Source of the DNA: Chitinophaga sp. Cy-1792 | GTDB taxonomy: Bacteria > Bacteroidota > Bacteroidia > Chitinophagales > Chitinophagaceae | Assembly: GCF_011752935.1 (NCBI RefSeq) | Contig: NZ_VWWO01000001.1 | Location: 1,860,001 to 1,924,000, forward strand | Direction of reading: 5' to 3' | DNA: 64,000 nt | Program-made: the position numbers and the translations under genes | The notes under the pieces: generated by a model | What the model was told of the DNA's origin: nothing | Seen by the model: the letters and a program-made list of their open reading frames with translations, nothing else | The model's database searches: none | Part shown: positions 18,382-27,338 of the stretch, piece after piece | Position numbering within the stretch: position 1 is the first letter of the stretch | Layout: every line of letters begins with the position of its first letter

Positions 18382-18881
18382 ATATTGCTGCCCGAATAGG
18401 TAATTCAAAAAAACTCGTAATTGTGATTGGTGCTGTTTTCCGGAGGTTGCTCCCGTGCTGTCAGTAATCTACCTTTAGTAGTGATCGCATAATAGGGCCC
18501 GGTTCCGTTTCACCGACTGCATTCAACACACTTGACATCATATTCATGTCTTAATTGGGTAAAGGTTAAATGCAAAGGTAATATATACTATACTGGAACT
18601 GGCTTATAATATGCTTAAAAATACAGGTCTGTAGCGAATAACAATTATTAAAAAATATTGTTTATCCAGCTGAAAATTTCATAATAAATTTTTAACATTT
18701 GTTTGATATAATCTGTAAAGACCCTGACACCGGGTTCCCTACCTTTTAATAACGTCTGATATGGCGATTATCCCCTATTCTGATTTAATAAGATTCACTT
18801 TTTTGTTATAAATTGTAAGAAAATCGGTGAAATCGACACGTTAAGCAGAAAACCACCTTTATTGTTACTATTTGAATTCCT
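18382..18881. other. Intergenic region upstream of the NRPS gene
   Basis: Divergent region between the NRPS start and the small plus-strand ORF. It holds a candidate NRPS promoter at 18573-18580 and is otherwise AT-rich. No coding frame or RNA gene was recognised. Confidence 0.4.
18573..18580 (-). promoter_or_regulatory. Candidate -7 element for the NRPS gene
   Basis: TACCTTTG on the minus strand fits TAnnTTTG. No good TTTG lies 19-21 nt upstream. It would give a leader of about 185 nt. Confidence 0.35.
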
Positions 18882-19088
18882 ATGTCCAGAAAATACTCCT
18901 TATTACTGCCGTTATTCTTTCTGTTGTTTTTTATAACGGCAGCAGCTTACTATTTCTCCCCACAACAACGATTACGCCGGCAGGCGCGTATCTGGAAGAT
19001 GAGAACGGAAGAAGCGGCAAGAGAAAAGGCCAGGAAAAATGCAGATTCTACCCAACTCCCTTATTCCAAAATACCGAACAAAAAGTAA
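18882..19088 (+). CDS. Small single-pass membrane protein, hypothetical
   Basis: A 68-residue frame from ATG at 18882. One strong membrane helix (LLLPLFFLLFFITAAAYYF, residues 7-25) is followed by a highly charged tail (QQRLRRQARIWKMRTEEAAREKARKNA). The overall pattern, membrane anchor then basic/amphipathic tail, is plausible for a real protein. There is no homologue that I recognise and no operon partner. An overlapping frame from 18872 is less protein-like. Confidence 0.4.
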   Translation: MSRKYSLLLPLFFLLFFITAAAYYFSPQQRLRRQARIWKMRTEEAAREKARKNADSTQLPYSKIPNKK

Positions 19089-19841
19089 TACTTTTCTGCA
19101 GATATCAGCCAACTGTTAAATTCTTCCGAAATTTTTTTCGTTCTTTATAATGTATATTAGTATGATTATTAATAATTTAACAGGCTGTTGTCTAAATTGT
19201 ACTGCATTATTACGGCAGACACAGTTAAGAAATAAAATATTTTACTATTTTTAGAGAAGTTTGCTTTGAGTAGTTTTTACAGCGAAATGATAGAAGTTCC
19301 ACAGCTTTTATCACAAAAGACCAAAATCTGTTACCGATAAGTATTGTAGCCTGGTAATGAATTAACAATAATGCCGACTTAATTGCTTTCCTACAGGATG
19401 TTTCCGCCGGTATCTGTTTTTCACTACTGATAATTAATCAACACCAATAGAAACAATCTTGCCACGCGAGAAATCACAGCGATGTTGTTATGTAGTTTTT
19501 GTTTTAGTCAGAATAGGAAAATGTAGCGTTTTGCTTTTTACCTTAACCAAGATCGAATGAGAAGAAGAAAATCCTTACCAGATTATTGTAAGTATCATTA
19601 CTGTATAGACTTTACTATGCCAATTATTCAGGAGACTGAACTGTAATTTTATTCACTACATGTTTACACTGTATTAATGCGACCTGTTCGTACTGGCAGT
19701 GCCATGTCCGGAATATACTTGTATTCATCTCCCGACTATTTATTTTTTCAAACCAAAATCTGAATCAGACAAACATTTAGCAAGAAAACAATCAGTCAAC
19801 TTTATTAATCAGTCATTTATCACAACCAAAATCTGAACTAC
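19089..19841. other. Long non-coding region upstream of the first SusC gene
   Basis: About 750 nt, AT-rich, without a convincing frame. The 11-mer ACCAAAATCTG occurs three times (19320-19330, 19752-19762, 19825-19835). The last two copies extend to an identical 14-mer AACCAAAATCTGAA, and the final one ends 4 nt before the SusC ATG. ATCAGTCA is also repeated near 19791 and 19808. The repeats may be regulator or small-RNA target sites, or the start-proximal copy may influence translation. Confidence 0.5.
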
Positions 19842-22800
19842 ATGAGGAAACTATTACTCGTGGTGGCCAGCATGCTATTGCTAGCATCTTCGCTATTGGC
19901 CCAAACTAACAGGACTGTTTCGGGTCGCATTGTGGACGACGCCGGCGCCCCATTACTCGGGGTAACTGTTAGTTATCCAGGTGGCAAAACTGGTACTGTT
20001 ACTAATACAAAAGGTGAATTTACCTTAGTACTTCCTGAATCGGCAAAACAAATCAAGGTATCTATGGTGGGTTATGAAACCAAGCTGATACCGGTTGCCG
20101 GCCAGAATGCATTTAACATCTCACTGGCTACAGATGCCAAATCAATTTCTGAAGTAGTGGTAGTAGGTTATGGTACCCAGCGTAAAGCAGAGGTAACCGG
20201 TAACATTGCTTCCATTAAAGGAAATGCGGTAGCAGAATTACCTATCCAGAGCTTTGAAGCAGGCCTTGGTGGCCGTGCAGCAGGTGTACAGATCACCGTG
20301 CCTAACGGTGTGGTAAACAACCCACCGGTATTCCGTATCCGTGGTGTGAACTCTCTTTCACTGAGTGCTTATCCATTGATCATCATTGATGGTATTGCTA
20401 CTTTTACCGGTGATCAGGGTTCTACCAACGCTCCACTGAACCCGCTGGCAAGTATTAATCCTGCAGATATTGCCTCTATAGAAATCGCGAAAGATGCTGC
20501 TGCTACTGCGATCTATGGTAGCCGCGCTGCCAATGGTGTGGTATTCATCACCACCAAAAAAGGAAAATTAGGCAAAACGAAATTTTCCTACGATGGCTGG
20601 ACTGGATGGTCTACACCAAACCGTATGCCTAAACTGTTAAATGCTGAACAGTATATCGCAATAAAAAATGAAGGTATCCTGAACAGAAACCCTGCAGCTA
20701 CGAATCTGTATGCACTCAACAAAGACGCAAACGGTAATCCTATCAATACCAACTGGCAGGATGTGGTTTATCGTAAACAGGCTTTCTCCCAGAGTCACAG
20801 CTTCAACGCTTCTGGCGCTACTGAAGGTACCAGCTACTATTTATCCGGTGGTTATACCAGACAGGAAGGTATCCTTAAAAGGAATGCTTTCAACCGTAAA
20901 AATTTCCTGTTCAACCTGGACCAGAAAGTAGGAAAGATCTTATCTGTTGGCGTAAAAGGATCTTACAGCAATGAGCTGAGTGAGATCTCCGGTTCTTCAG
21001 GCTCCCTGGAAGGTGAGGCTTTCAACTCCGGTGGTCTGGCAAGGTTGGCATTCCTGACTTCTCCGATTGCATCACCATTTAATAACGATGGTTCCTATAA
21101 CCTGGCTTCAAACGGTTATGTTGCTAACACTGGAAATCCAAGCCTGCAGGTAGGTTTATACAATCCGCAGGTATTGCTGGATAAAGATAAATCCAATACA
21201 GAATCCAATCACATACAGTCATCTGCATATGCACAGCTGAAACCATTTGAATGGCTGACGTTGAAAACTATGTACGGTATCGACTACCTGCTGATGGATA
21301 ATAACATCTACCGTAACCCTAAAAGTGGTGATGGTGTGAGCTTAAAAGGTGAGGCTATCAGTGTTTCTTCCAACTATAAAAGATGGGTATGGACCAACAC
21401 TGCACAGTTAGCACATTCCTTTGGCAACCATAACCTGAACCTCCTCCTGGGTATGGAGCAACAGCGTGATACCCGCCAGCGTTACGGTCTGGACAGACAA
21501 TTCCAGGCAGATGATTATTTCAATACCACACAAGGTGGATGGCTGATCGATAATTCCAGCGGTATCCTTTCCAGAGATAACTATCTGTTATCTGGATTCG
21601 GTCGTCTGAACTATAACTACAAAGAGAAATATTTCCTGAGTGGTAACCTCCGTCAGGACCAATACTCCGCCTTCGCGATGGACAAAAAGAAAGGTAATTT
21701 CTATGGCTTCTCCGGCGGATGGGAAGTAGCAAAAGAAAATTTCTGGGCAGAAGGTGCACTGGGTAAAGTTTTCAGCAACTTCAAAGTAAGAGCCAGCTAT
21801 GGTAAAGTAGGTAACTTTGCCGGCCTTGGCGACTACGACTTCATGTTCCTGTATCATCCTTCTCTGTATGGTGGTAATAAGGCTATGTACTTCAGCCAGT
21901 CAGGTAACTCGCAGCTTACCTGGGAAGAAAGTAAGAAAACAGATGTGGGTATCAACTTTGGTATTCTTAAAAACCGTATCAATTTTGAATTTGCCTATTA
22001 CTACAATAACATTGATGGGCTGATCCTCTATCTGACACAAGCACCTTCTGCAGGCTTACCAACATCAGTGCCATATAACTCCGGTTCTATGTACAACAAA
22101 GGTCTGGAAGCCAGCGTAAACGCAGTGGTACTGGATAAAGGTGCATTCACCTGGACATCTAACTTCAATATTACCTACAATAAAAACCAGATTACTTCAC
22201 TTGCAGATGGTATGAATGAAGTACCATTTACTACAGCTTCTCTTGAGCAAACATCTATCAATAAAGTAGGTATGCCTGCGAGTATGATTTATGTTGTAAG
22301 AAATGCCGGCGTAGATCCTGCAACAGGACAGCGTATGCTGCTCAATGCTGCCGGTGAAACGGTTCGTTATGATCCGGTAGCTGCTGCTTACTATTATATG
22401 GATGGCAAACCTGCTGCTGCAGTGAATGTAAAATCAGCTGTGCCTTTCGCCAATACTAACCCTAAATTCATCGGTGGTTTTGAAAATACTTTCCGTTACA
22501 AAGGTTTTGAACTGAACGTATTACTGACCTACCAGACAGGCTTCTATGTTTACTATGGCTCCAATGCAGGTCTGAGAGATCAGCGTTTCTGGAACAATAC
22601 AACTGATGTACTGCGCAGATGGCAGAAAGCTAATGATATCACCGACATCCCACGTCTGGTATCCAACGATAACGTATCTAACGGTAGCTCCTATGCAATT
22701 TCTGCGAACGTATTCAAAGGAGACTTCCTGAAACTTCGTACAGTAGGCCTGAGCTATAACATCCCTTCTGAAGTTGCTAAACTGGCGCATCTTTCCGGTG

Positions 22801-22964
22801 TGAGAGTATATGCCAACGCACAAAATCTGGGTATCTGGACTAAATATCCTGGTCCTGATCCGGAAGTATCTTCCAACGGTAACAATGCCTCCGGTCAGGG
22901 TATCGACCGTAACACACTGGCCAACGGACGTACTTTTACTCTGGGTTTAAATGTTAATTTCTAA
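19842..22964 (+). CDS. SusC/RagA-family TonB-dependent outer-membrane receptor (first pair)
   Basis: A 1040-residue protein. It has a signal peptide (MRKLLLVVASMLLLASSLLAQ), then a CarboxypepD_reg-like domain (TVSGRIVDDAGAPLLGVTVSY, about 24-105). The SusC box VVVVGYGTQRKAEVTG follows at about 108-122, then the plug (GRAAGVQI, IRGVNSL, PLIIIDGI, IEIAKDAAATAIYGSRAANGVVFITTKKG) and a 22-strand-type barrel ending in aromatic FTLGLNVNF. It imports a glycan or peptide ligand with the SusD partner 5 nt downstream. No anti-sigma-interacting N-terminal extension is present. No hydrolases, sigma factor or hybrid sensor accompany this pair, so the ligand cannot be guessed. Confidence 0.95.
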   Translation: MRKLLLVVASMLLLASSLLAQTNRTVSGRIVDDAGAPLLGVTVSYPGGKTGTVTNTKGEFTLVLPESAKQIKVSMVGYETKLIPVAGQNAFNISLATDAKSISEVVVVGYGTQRKAEVTGNIASIKGNAVAELPIQSFEAGLGGRAAGVQITVPNGVVNNPPVFRIRGVNSLSLSAYPLIIIDGIATFTGDQGSTNAPLNPLASINPADIASIEIAKDAAATAIYGSRAANGVVFITTKKGKLGKTKFSYDGWTGWSTPNRMPKLLNAEQYIAIKNEGILNRNPAATNLYALNKDANGNPINTNWQDVVYRKQAFSQSHSFNASGATEGTSYYLSGGYTRQEGILKRNAFNRKNFLFNLDQKVGKILSVGVKGSYSNELSEISGSSGSLEGEAFNSGGLARLAFLTSPIASPFNNDGSYNLASNGYVANTGNPSLQVGLYNPQVLLDKDKSNTESNHIQSSAYAQLKPFEWLTLKTMYGIDYLLMDNNIYRNPKSGDGVSLKGEAISVSSNYKRWVWTNTAQLAHSFGNHNLNLLLGMEQQRDTRQRYGLDRQFQADDYFNTTQGGWLIDNSSGILSRDNYLLSGFGRLNYNYKEKYFLSGNLRQDQYSAFAMDKKKGNFYGFSGGWEVAKENFWAEGALGKVFSNFKVRASYGKVGNFAGLGDYDFMFLYHPSLYGGNKAMYFSQSGNSQLTWEESKKTDVGINFGILKNRINFEFAYYYNNIDGLILYLTQAPSAGLPTSVPYNSGSMYNKGLEASVNAVVLDKGAFTWTSNFNITYNKNQITSLADGMNEVPFTTASLEQTSINKVGMPASMIYVVRNAGVDPATGQRMLLNAAGETVRYDPVAAAYYYMDGKPAAAVNVKSAVPFANTNPKFIGGFENTFRYKGFELNVLLTYQTGFYVYYGSNAGLRDQRFWNNTTDVLRRWQKANDITDIPRLVSNDNVSNGSSYAISANVFKGDFLKLRTVGLSYNIPSEVAKLAHLSGVRVYANAQNLGIWTKYPGPDPEVSSNGNNASGQGIDRNTLANGRTFTLGLNVNF

Positions 22965-22969
22965 ACCGA

Positions 22970-24439
22970 ATGAAGATGAAAAAAATCAGCGTATATACAT
23001 TAGCATTAGGAGCGGCCATAATGATGGCATCATGCCAGAAATCATTGCTGAATCCTAAACCACAGTCGGACCTGGATGCAGGCCTCGTTTTTGATACACC
23101 GGACCGTATTGCCAGTCAGAATAATGGTTTATACACCATGCTCAAAAACGGTAAATTCCTGGGCGGAAAATTCCAGATTGCCAACGAAGTACGTGGAGAA
23201 GATTTTAGCAATGAGCTCTCTAACTCCGTTACGCTGGCACTTTCCTGGAGAAGGAACGTGGGTAACGAGACCCAGGAAGTAAAAGAAATCTGGGCACAGG
23301 GATATCTTTCCATCAACAATGCGAACCTGTTCATCGATGGTATGAATGCACAGGGTAACAAAGTGGTGGGCGACTCTTTAGGTAAAATTTATGTCGGCGA
23401 AGCAAAATTCGTACGTGCGATTTCCTACTTCTCCCTGCTGCAGTTGTATGCCCGCCCATTCTGGGATGGCGCCGGCGGAAAACCGGGGCTGATACTCTAC
23501 CTGGAAGGACATAAAGAAAAAGGTAATTATGCCAAAGCCAGAAGCACCGTTGCTGAAATCTATACCCAGATCCTGAAAGACCTGGACGAAGCAGAAGCTG
23601 TATTGCCAAAATCTACTGCCGGTACAGTAAAGGCTATCACGCATGCCAACTATTACAGTGTAGTAGCATTGAAAACGCGTGTTTACCTCTACATGGGTAA
23701 ATATGATAAGGTGATTACCGAAGCACAGAAAATCGTAACAGGTACCACCACATTCAGCTCTCCTGGCGGCCACTCACTGAATACAGAGATCGCCAAAGTA
23801 TTTGCACCGCCATATACTACCACAGAATCAATGTTCTCTTTGCCATTCACCGGAACCACAGGAGATTTTCCTGGTACGCAAACACAGCTGGGGTACTATT
23901 TTGCGCCTTCTTCGCTGCCATATGCAGGTAATGGTGAATATTCACTGATATCTACCGGTGTTATTTCCGATTCTTCCTGGAAAACAGCCACAGATGCACG
24001 CAGGAAATTCCTGTTTGCCGTAGGTAGTAAATATTTCCTGGTTAAATATCCTACTCCAAATCCTTATACCGACTGGGCGCCGGTTATCCGTTATTCTGAA
24101 ATATTGCTGAACTATGCGGAAGCGTTGGTGAAACAGAATAACACCGTAGATCCGACAGCGTTAGCATTACTGAATGCAGTACGACACAGAGCAGATCCTA
24201 CTGTGACCTTTACTGCTGCCGGTTTTGCAACACCTACCGCCCTGGTAAATGCGATCTGGAATGAGAAACATATTGAATTACTGGGTGAAGGATTCAGAGG
24301 TATGGAGGTTACAAGAACACAACAAAATTTTGTGGCCAGAGGTGGTGTTGTTCAAACACTCACCACTGATACAAAGTATATCTGGCCTATATCTTCTGAT
24401 GAGCTGGTGTATAACAAACTTTGTGTTGATAACCAGTAA
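22970..24439 (+). CDS. RagB/SusD-family nutrient-binding outer-membrane lipoprotein (first pair)
   Basis: A 489-residue protein with a lipoprotein signal (MMASCQKSLLNPKPQSDLDAG). SusD-family features include EAKFVRAISYFSLLQLYARPF and a TPR-like helical body, plus the C-terminal IRYSEILLNYAEAL and WNEKHIELLGEGFRGMEVTR blocks. It caps the SusC barrel and binds the ligand at the cell surface. The gene starts 5 nt after the SusC stop; ATG at 22970 or 22976 are both possible. A terminator follows at 24509. Confidence 0.95.
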   Translation: MKMKKISVYTLALGAAIMMASCQKSLLNPKPQSDLDAGLVFDTPDRIASQNNGLYTMLKNGKFLGGKFQIANEVRGEDFSNELSNSVTLALSWRRNVGNETQEVKEIWAQGYLSINNANLFIDGMNAQGNKVVGDSLGKIYVGEAKFVRAISYFSLLQLYARPFWDGAGGKPGLILYLEGHKEKGNYAKARSTVAEIYTQILKDLDEAEAVLPKSTAGTVKAITHANYYSVVALKTRVYLYMGKYDKVITEAQKIVTGTTTFSSPGGHSLNTEIAKVFAPPYTTTESMFSLPFTGTTGDFPGTQTQLGYYFAPSSLPYAGNGEYSLISTGVISDSSWKTATDARRKFLFAVGSKYFLVKYPTPNPYTDWAPVIRYSEILLNYAEALVKQNNTVDPTALALLNAVRHRADPTVTFTAAGFATPTALVNAIWNEKHIELLGEGFRGMEVTRTQQNFVARGGVVQTLTTDTKYIWPISSDELVYNKLCVDNQ

Positions 24440-24508
24440 TGAATTTGTTTCCTCTTTGTAGCGACGTGGCATTATTTAATGCTGGTCTTTTTCATAAGCA
24501 ATAATGGA

Positions 24509-24539
24509 GTCCCTCCCTCTACGGGAGGGACATTTTTTT
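24509..24539 (+). terminator. Terminator after the first SusD gene
   Basis: A perfect 9-bp stem (24509-24517 with 24523-24531), a 5-nt loop, then A and seven T. Confidence 0.9.
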
Positions 24540-24546
24540 ACATATT

Positions 24547-24581
24547 AAAAGGTCGCCCCTACTGAGTAGAGACGACCTTTT
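24547..24581. terminator. Bidirectional terminator, mainly for the copper genes
   Basis: A 9-bp outer stem (24547-24555 with 24573-24581) ends in AAAA/TTTT on both strands, with an inner CTAC/GTAG stem (24559-24562 with 24566-24569). It lies 27 nt beyond the stop codon of the HMA gene. Confidence 0.8.
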
Positions 24582-24607
24582 CTTCTTCATTATACTATTT
24601 AGCTGTC

Positions 24608-24817
24608 TTAGATTTTTTCAGCGGAGAAGCCTGCTTTTTTTACTATTGCCACTACTTCTTCTGCGGTAACACCGTTGGTTTCAACGGTCAGTACTTTGGA
24701 AGGATTGGCAGTGTCCACGTTCCATGTTTCTACGCCGGTAGCCTGATTCAGATGAGGTGTTACACCTGCTACACAACCACTGCAATTGATATTCGTTTTG
24801 AATTTGTAAGTTTCCAT
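24608..24817 (-). CDS. Heavy-metal-associated (HMA) domain protein, CopZ-like
   Basis: A 69-residue single HMA domain: TNINCSGCVAGVTPHL carries the metal-binding CxxC (residues 12-15 region), and VTAEEVVAIVKKAGFSAEKI is the typical C-terminal helix and strand. It most likely binds Cu(I) in the cytoplasm and passes it to the ATPase encoded 47 nt upstream on the same strand. The motif is CSGC rather than the more usual CxHC; this is within the family range. No regulator gene is adjacent. Confidence 0.85.
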   Translation of the reverse strand: METYKFKTNINCSGCVAGVTPHLNQATGVETWNVDTANPSKVLTVETNGVTAEEVVAIVKKAGFSAEKI

Positions 24818-24864
24818 ATTGATTAATTTATAATTGGATTAATAAAAATTATATAAAGATTTGT

Positions 24865-27090
24865 TTAAAGTTTGCTCCATTTAAGGCGGAGGCTATTGGC
24901 TACCACAGATACAGAACTCAGTGCCATGGCAGCTCCGGCGATCATCGGATTCAGCAGGAATCCGTTTACGGGATACAATATGCCAGCGGCCAGCGGAATA
25001 CCGATCAGGTTGTAGATGAAGGCCCAGAAGAGGTTTTGACGTATAAGCTTCACCGTTTGCCTGGATAATTTAATTGCCTTAGGTATCATCAGCAGATCAG
25101 AAGAGATCAGCGTCATGCGGGCAACATCCATCGCGATGTCTGTACCCTTACCCATTGCGATACTAACATCAGCCTGTGCCAGTGCGTGGCTGTCATTGAT
25201 ACCGTCGCCGGCCATTGCTACTACATTGCCTTTCTGTTGCAGGGCCTGCACAAAGGCGGCTTTATCTGCCGGGAGTACGTTTGCTTTATAATGGGTGATA
25301 CCGGTTTTTTCTGCGACTATTTTTGCGGTTTGTTCATTGTCGCCGGTAAGCATGTATACGGTTACACCCATATCTTCCAGCTTTTTAACCGCAGCTGCGG
25401 ACGTGTCTTTGATCTGGTCGGCGATGGCTACTGCTGCCAGTGCTTCTCTTTCATCTGCAAACCATATTACGGTGGCGGCATCAGCTAACCAGCTTTCTGA
25501 CTGTGCTTCCAGTGCTGCGCTTACTTTTATGCCCAGACTACTGATATAATTTCTGCTGCCGGCAAAGTATTTTTTACCACTGTAAACGGCTTCCACACCT
25601 TTACCGGTTACACTGTTGAAGTGGTCGGGTTGCATGGTTTCATCTACCTGTAAATATTTTACAACAGCAGTTGCCAGCGGGTGTTCAGATTGCTGTTCGA
25701 TGCTGTAAAGCAGTCGTGCAGCGCGTTCTGTATCGATGCCATCTTTCCATTTTATACCGGTTACTTCCGGTTTTCCGGCGGTGATGGTACCGGTTTTATC
25801 AAGTACTACTGCATTGATTTTATGAGCAAGTTCCAGGCTTTCTGCATCTTTGATCAGCATACCATTTTCGGCTCCTTTTCCCACACCCACCATGATGGCG
25901 GTAGGCGTTGCCAAGCCTAAGGCACATGGGCAGGCGATTACCAGCACTGTTACCATGGCCAGCATACCTTGCGTGAAGCCATTGTCGCCACCGAAGATCA
26001 GCCAGACGATCAAAGTCAGTATAGCCAGTGCCGTTACAACGGGAACGAATATACCGGCGATTTTATCTACCAGTTTCTGTACCGGTGCTTTACTTCCCTG
26101 TGCTTCCTGCACCATTTTAATGATCTGGGCCAGCATGGTATCGCCGCCTACTTTTACGGCTTTGAAGCGTAAAACACCTTTCTGGTTAATGGTTCCTGCA
26201 AAAACCTCCGCGTTGTTCTCTTTCAGTACCGGCAAAGGTTCGCCGGATATCATGCTTTCATCTACATAAGAACTTCCGGCAGTAACAGTACCATCTACAG
26301 GGATTTTCTCGCCTGGTTTTACCAGTAAGAGATCGCCCACTTTTACCTGTGCCAGCAGCACTTCTGCGGTATCGCCATTCTCCTGGATGAGCGTAACCGT
26401 TTTAGGTTGGAGTCCTATTAACTTTTTGATGGCAGAAGAGGTGTTGGATTTCGCTCTTTCTTCCAGGAGGCGTCCCAGGAGGATGAATGTGATTACCACT
26501 GCGGCAGCCTCGAAGTATACGTGTGCGTGTAATCCGCGGCTATGCCAGAATTCCGGGAAGAGCGTGTTAAAAACGCTGAATATATAGGCGATACTGGTAC
26601 TTAATGCTACCAGCGTATCCATGTTCGCGGTTCTGTGTTTTGCCTGGCGCCATGCGTTTACATAGAACTGGCGTCCGAAAACCAGTACTACCGGAGTTGC
26701 CAGCGCCCACATGATATAGTTGGCATAAGGCATGTTCATATATATCATACCAATGATTACCAGTGGTACAGAGAATATGATGGACCAGATGGCCTTTTTA
26801 CGCAGTGATTCAAATTTATTGCGGTGAAGATCTTCGAGTGCTGCGGCAGCTTCTTCTGTATCTTCGGTTACGAGGTCATAGCCTATTGATTGAATAGCGG
26901 CTTTTAAGCCATCAGGACCCACTACCCATGGTTGATATTCTACTGTAGCGCTGGCATTTGCGAAGTTTACACCAACATGTACTACGCCAGGTGTTGCACT
27001 CAGCATAGATTCAGCACTAACGGCGCAGGATGCGCAACTCAGGCCGGTGATGGGAAATGTCTTTTTTATGATTTGTTCCTGTGTTTCCAT
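24865..27090 (-). CDS. copA: Copper-translocating P1B-type ATPase
   Basis: A 741-residue protein from ATG at 27090. In order: one HMA domain (GLSCASCAVSAESML near residue 15-28), helices MA/MB, the actuator loop with DESMISGEPLPV, the membrane CPC motif (IACPCALGLATP), DKTGTIT with the phosphorylated Asp, SEHPLATAVV (HP motif), MLTGDNEQTA and MAGDGINDSHALAQAD. The CPC and HP motifs and the C-terminal NxxY/MxxS-type helices mark a Cu(I) exporter. It operates at the inner membrane and is likely cotranscribed with the CopZ-like gene. A TTG nine bases further upstream is an inferior start. Confidence 0.93.
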   Translation of the reverse strand: METQEQIIKKTFPITGLSCASCAVSAESMLSATPGVVHVGVNFANASATVEYQPWVVGPDGLKAAIQSIGYDLVTEDTEEAAAALEDLHRNKFESLRKKAIWSIIFSVPLVIIGMIYMNMPYANYIMWALATPVVLVFGRQFYVNAWRQAKHRTANMDTLVALSTSIAYIFSVFNTLFPEFWHSRGLHAHVYFEAAAVVITFILLGRLLEERAKSNTSSAIKKLIGLQPKTVTLIQENGDTAEVLLAQVKVGDLLLVKPGEKIPVDGTVTAGSSYVDESMISGEPLPVLKENNAEVFAGTINQKGVLRFKAVKVGGDTMLAQIIKMVQEAQGSKAPVQKLVDKIAGIFVPVVTALAILTLIVWLIFGGDNGFTQGMLAMVTVLVIACPCALGLATPTAIMVGVGKGAENGMLIKDAESLELAHKINAVVLDKTGTITAGKPEVTGIKWKDGIDTERAARLLYSIEQQSEHPLATAVVKYLQVDETMQPDHFNSVTGKGVEAVYSGKKYFAGSRNYISSLGIKVSAALEAQSESWLADAATVIWFADEREALAAVAIADQIKDTSAAAVKKLEDMGVTVYMLTGDNEQTAKIVAEKTGITHYKANVLPADKAAFVQALQQKGNVVAMAGDGINDSHALAQADVSIAMGKGTDIAMDVARMTLISSDLLMIPKAIKLSRQTVKLIRQNLFWAFIYNLIGIPLAAGILYPVNGFLLNPMIAGAAMALSSVSVVANSLRLKWSKL

Positions 27091-27242
27091 ATGATTCAAA
27101 TTGATAGATCAAAGGTCGGACAGAAACAGGGGGGAGTTGTTACACAATCATGGATATGATTTATATAATTATTGATTATTGTAGATAATTATGTTATGTG
27201 TAAATAGTCGTTAGATAGGCTATGGTAGGGTGTTTGTGTTTG

Positions 27243-27338
27243 CCCCATTATCAAAAAACTGACGCCTTCGGCATCAGTTTTTTGATAATGGGGGTTGCCG
27301 CCCCCTTCCGGGGACGGCAACCCCCAGACCCCATTATT
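27243..27338. repeat. Two large adjacent palindromes with a repeated CCCCATTAT arm
   Basis: The first palindrome pairs 27243-27266 with 27270-27293 (23 of 24 positions) around a TTC loop. The second pairs 27291-27300 with 27315-27324, with an inner CCCC/GGGG. The arm CCCCATTAT occurs again at 27330-27338, so it could pair with 27285-27293 instead of the first arm. It lies just past the stop of the hybrid sensor gene and may be a terminator, or a dispersed palindromic element. Confidence 0.65.

Noticed and set aside
27243-27338. CRISPR-like repeat
   Set aside because: There are only palindromic arms, no regularly spaced spacers and no cas genes.
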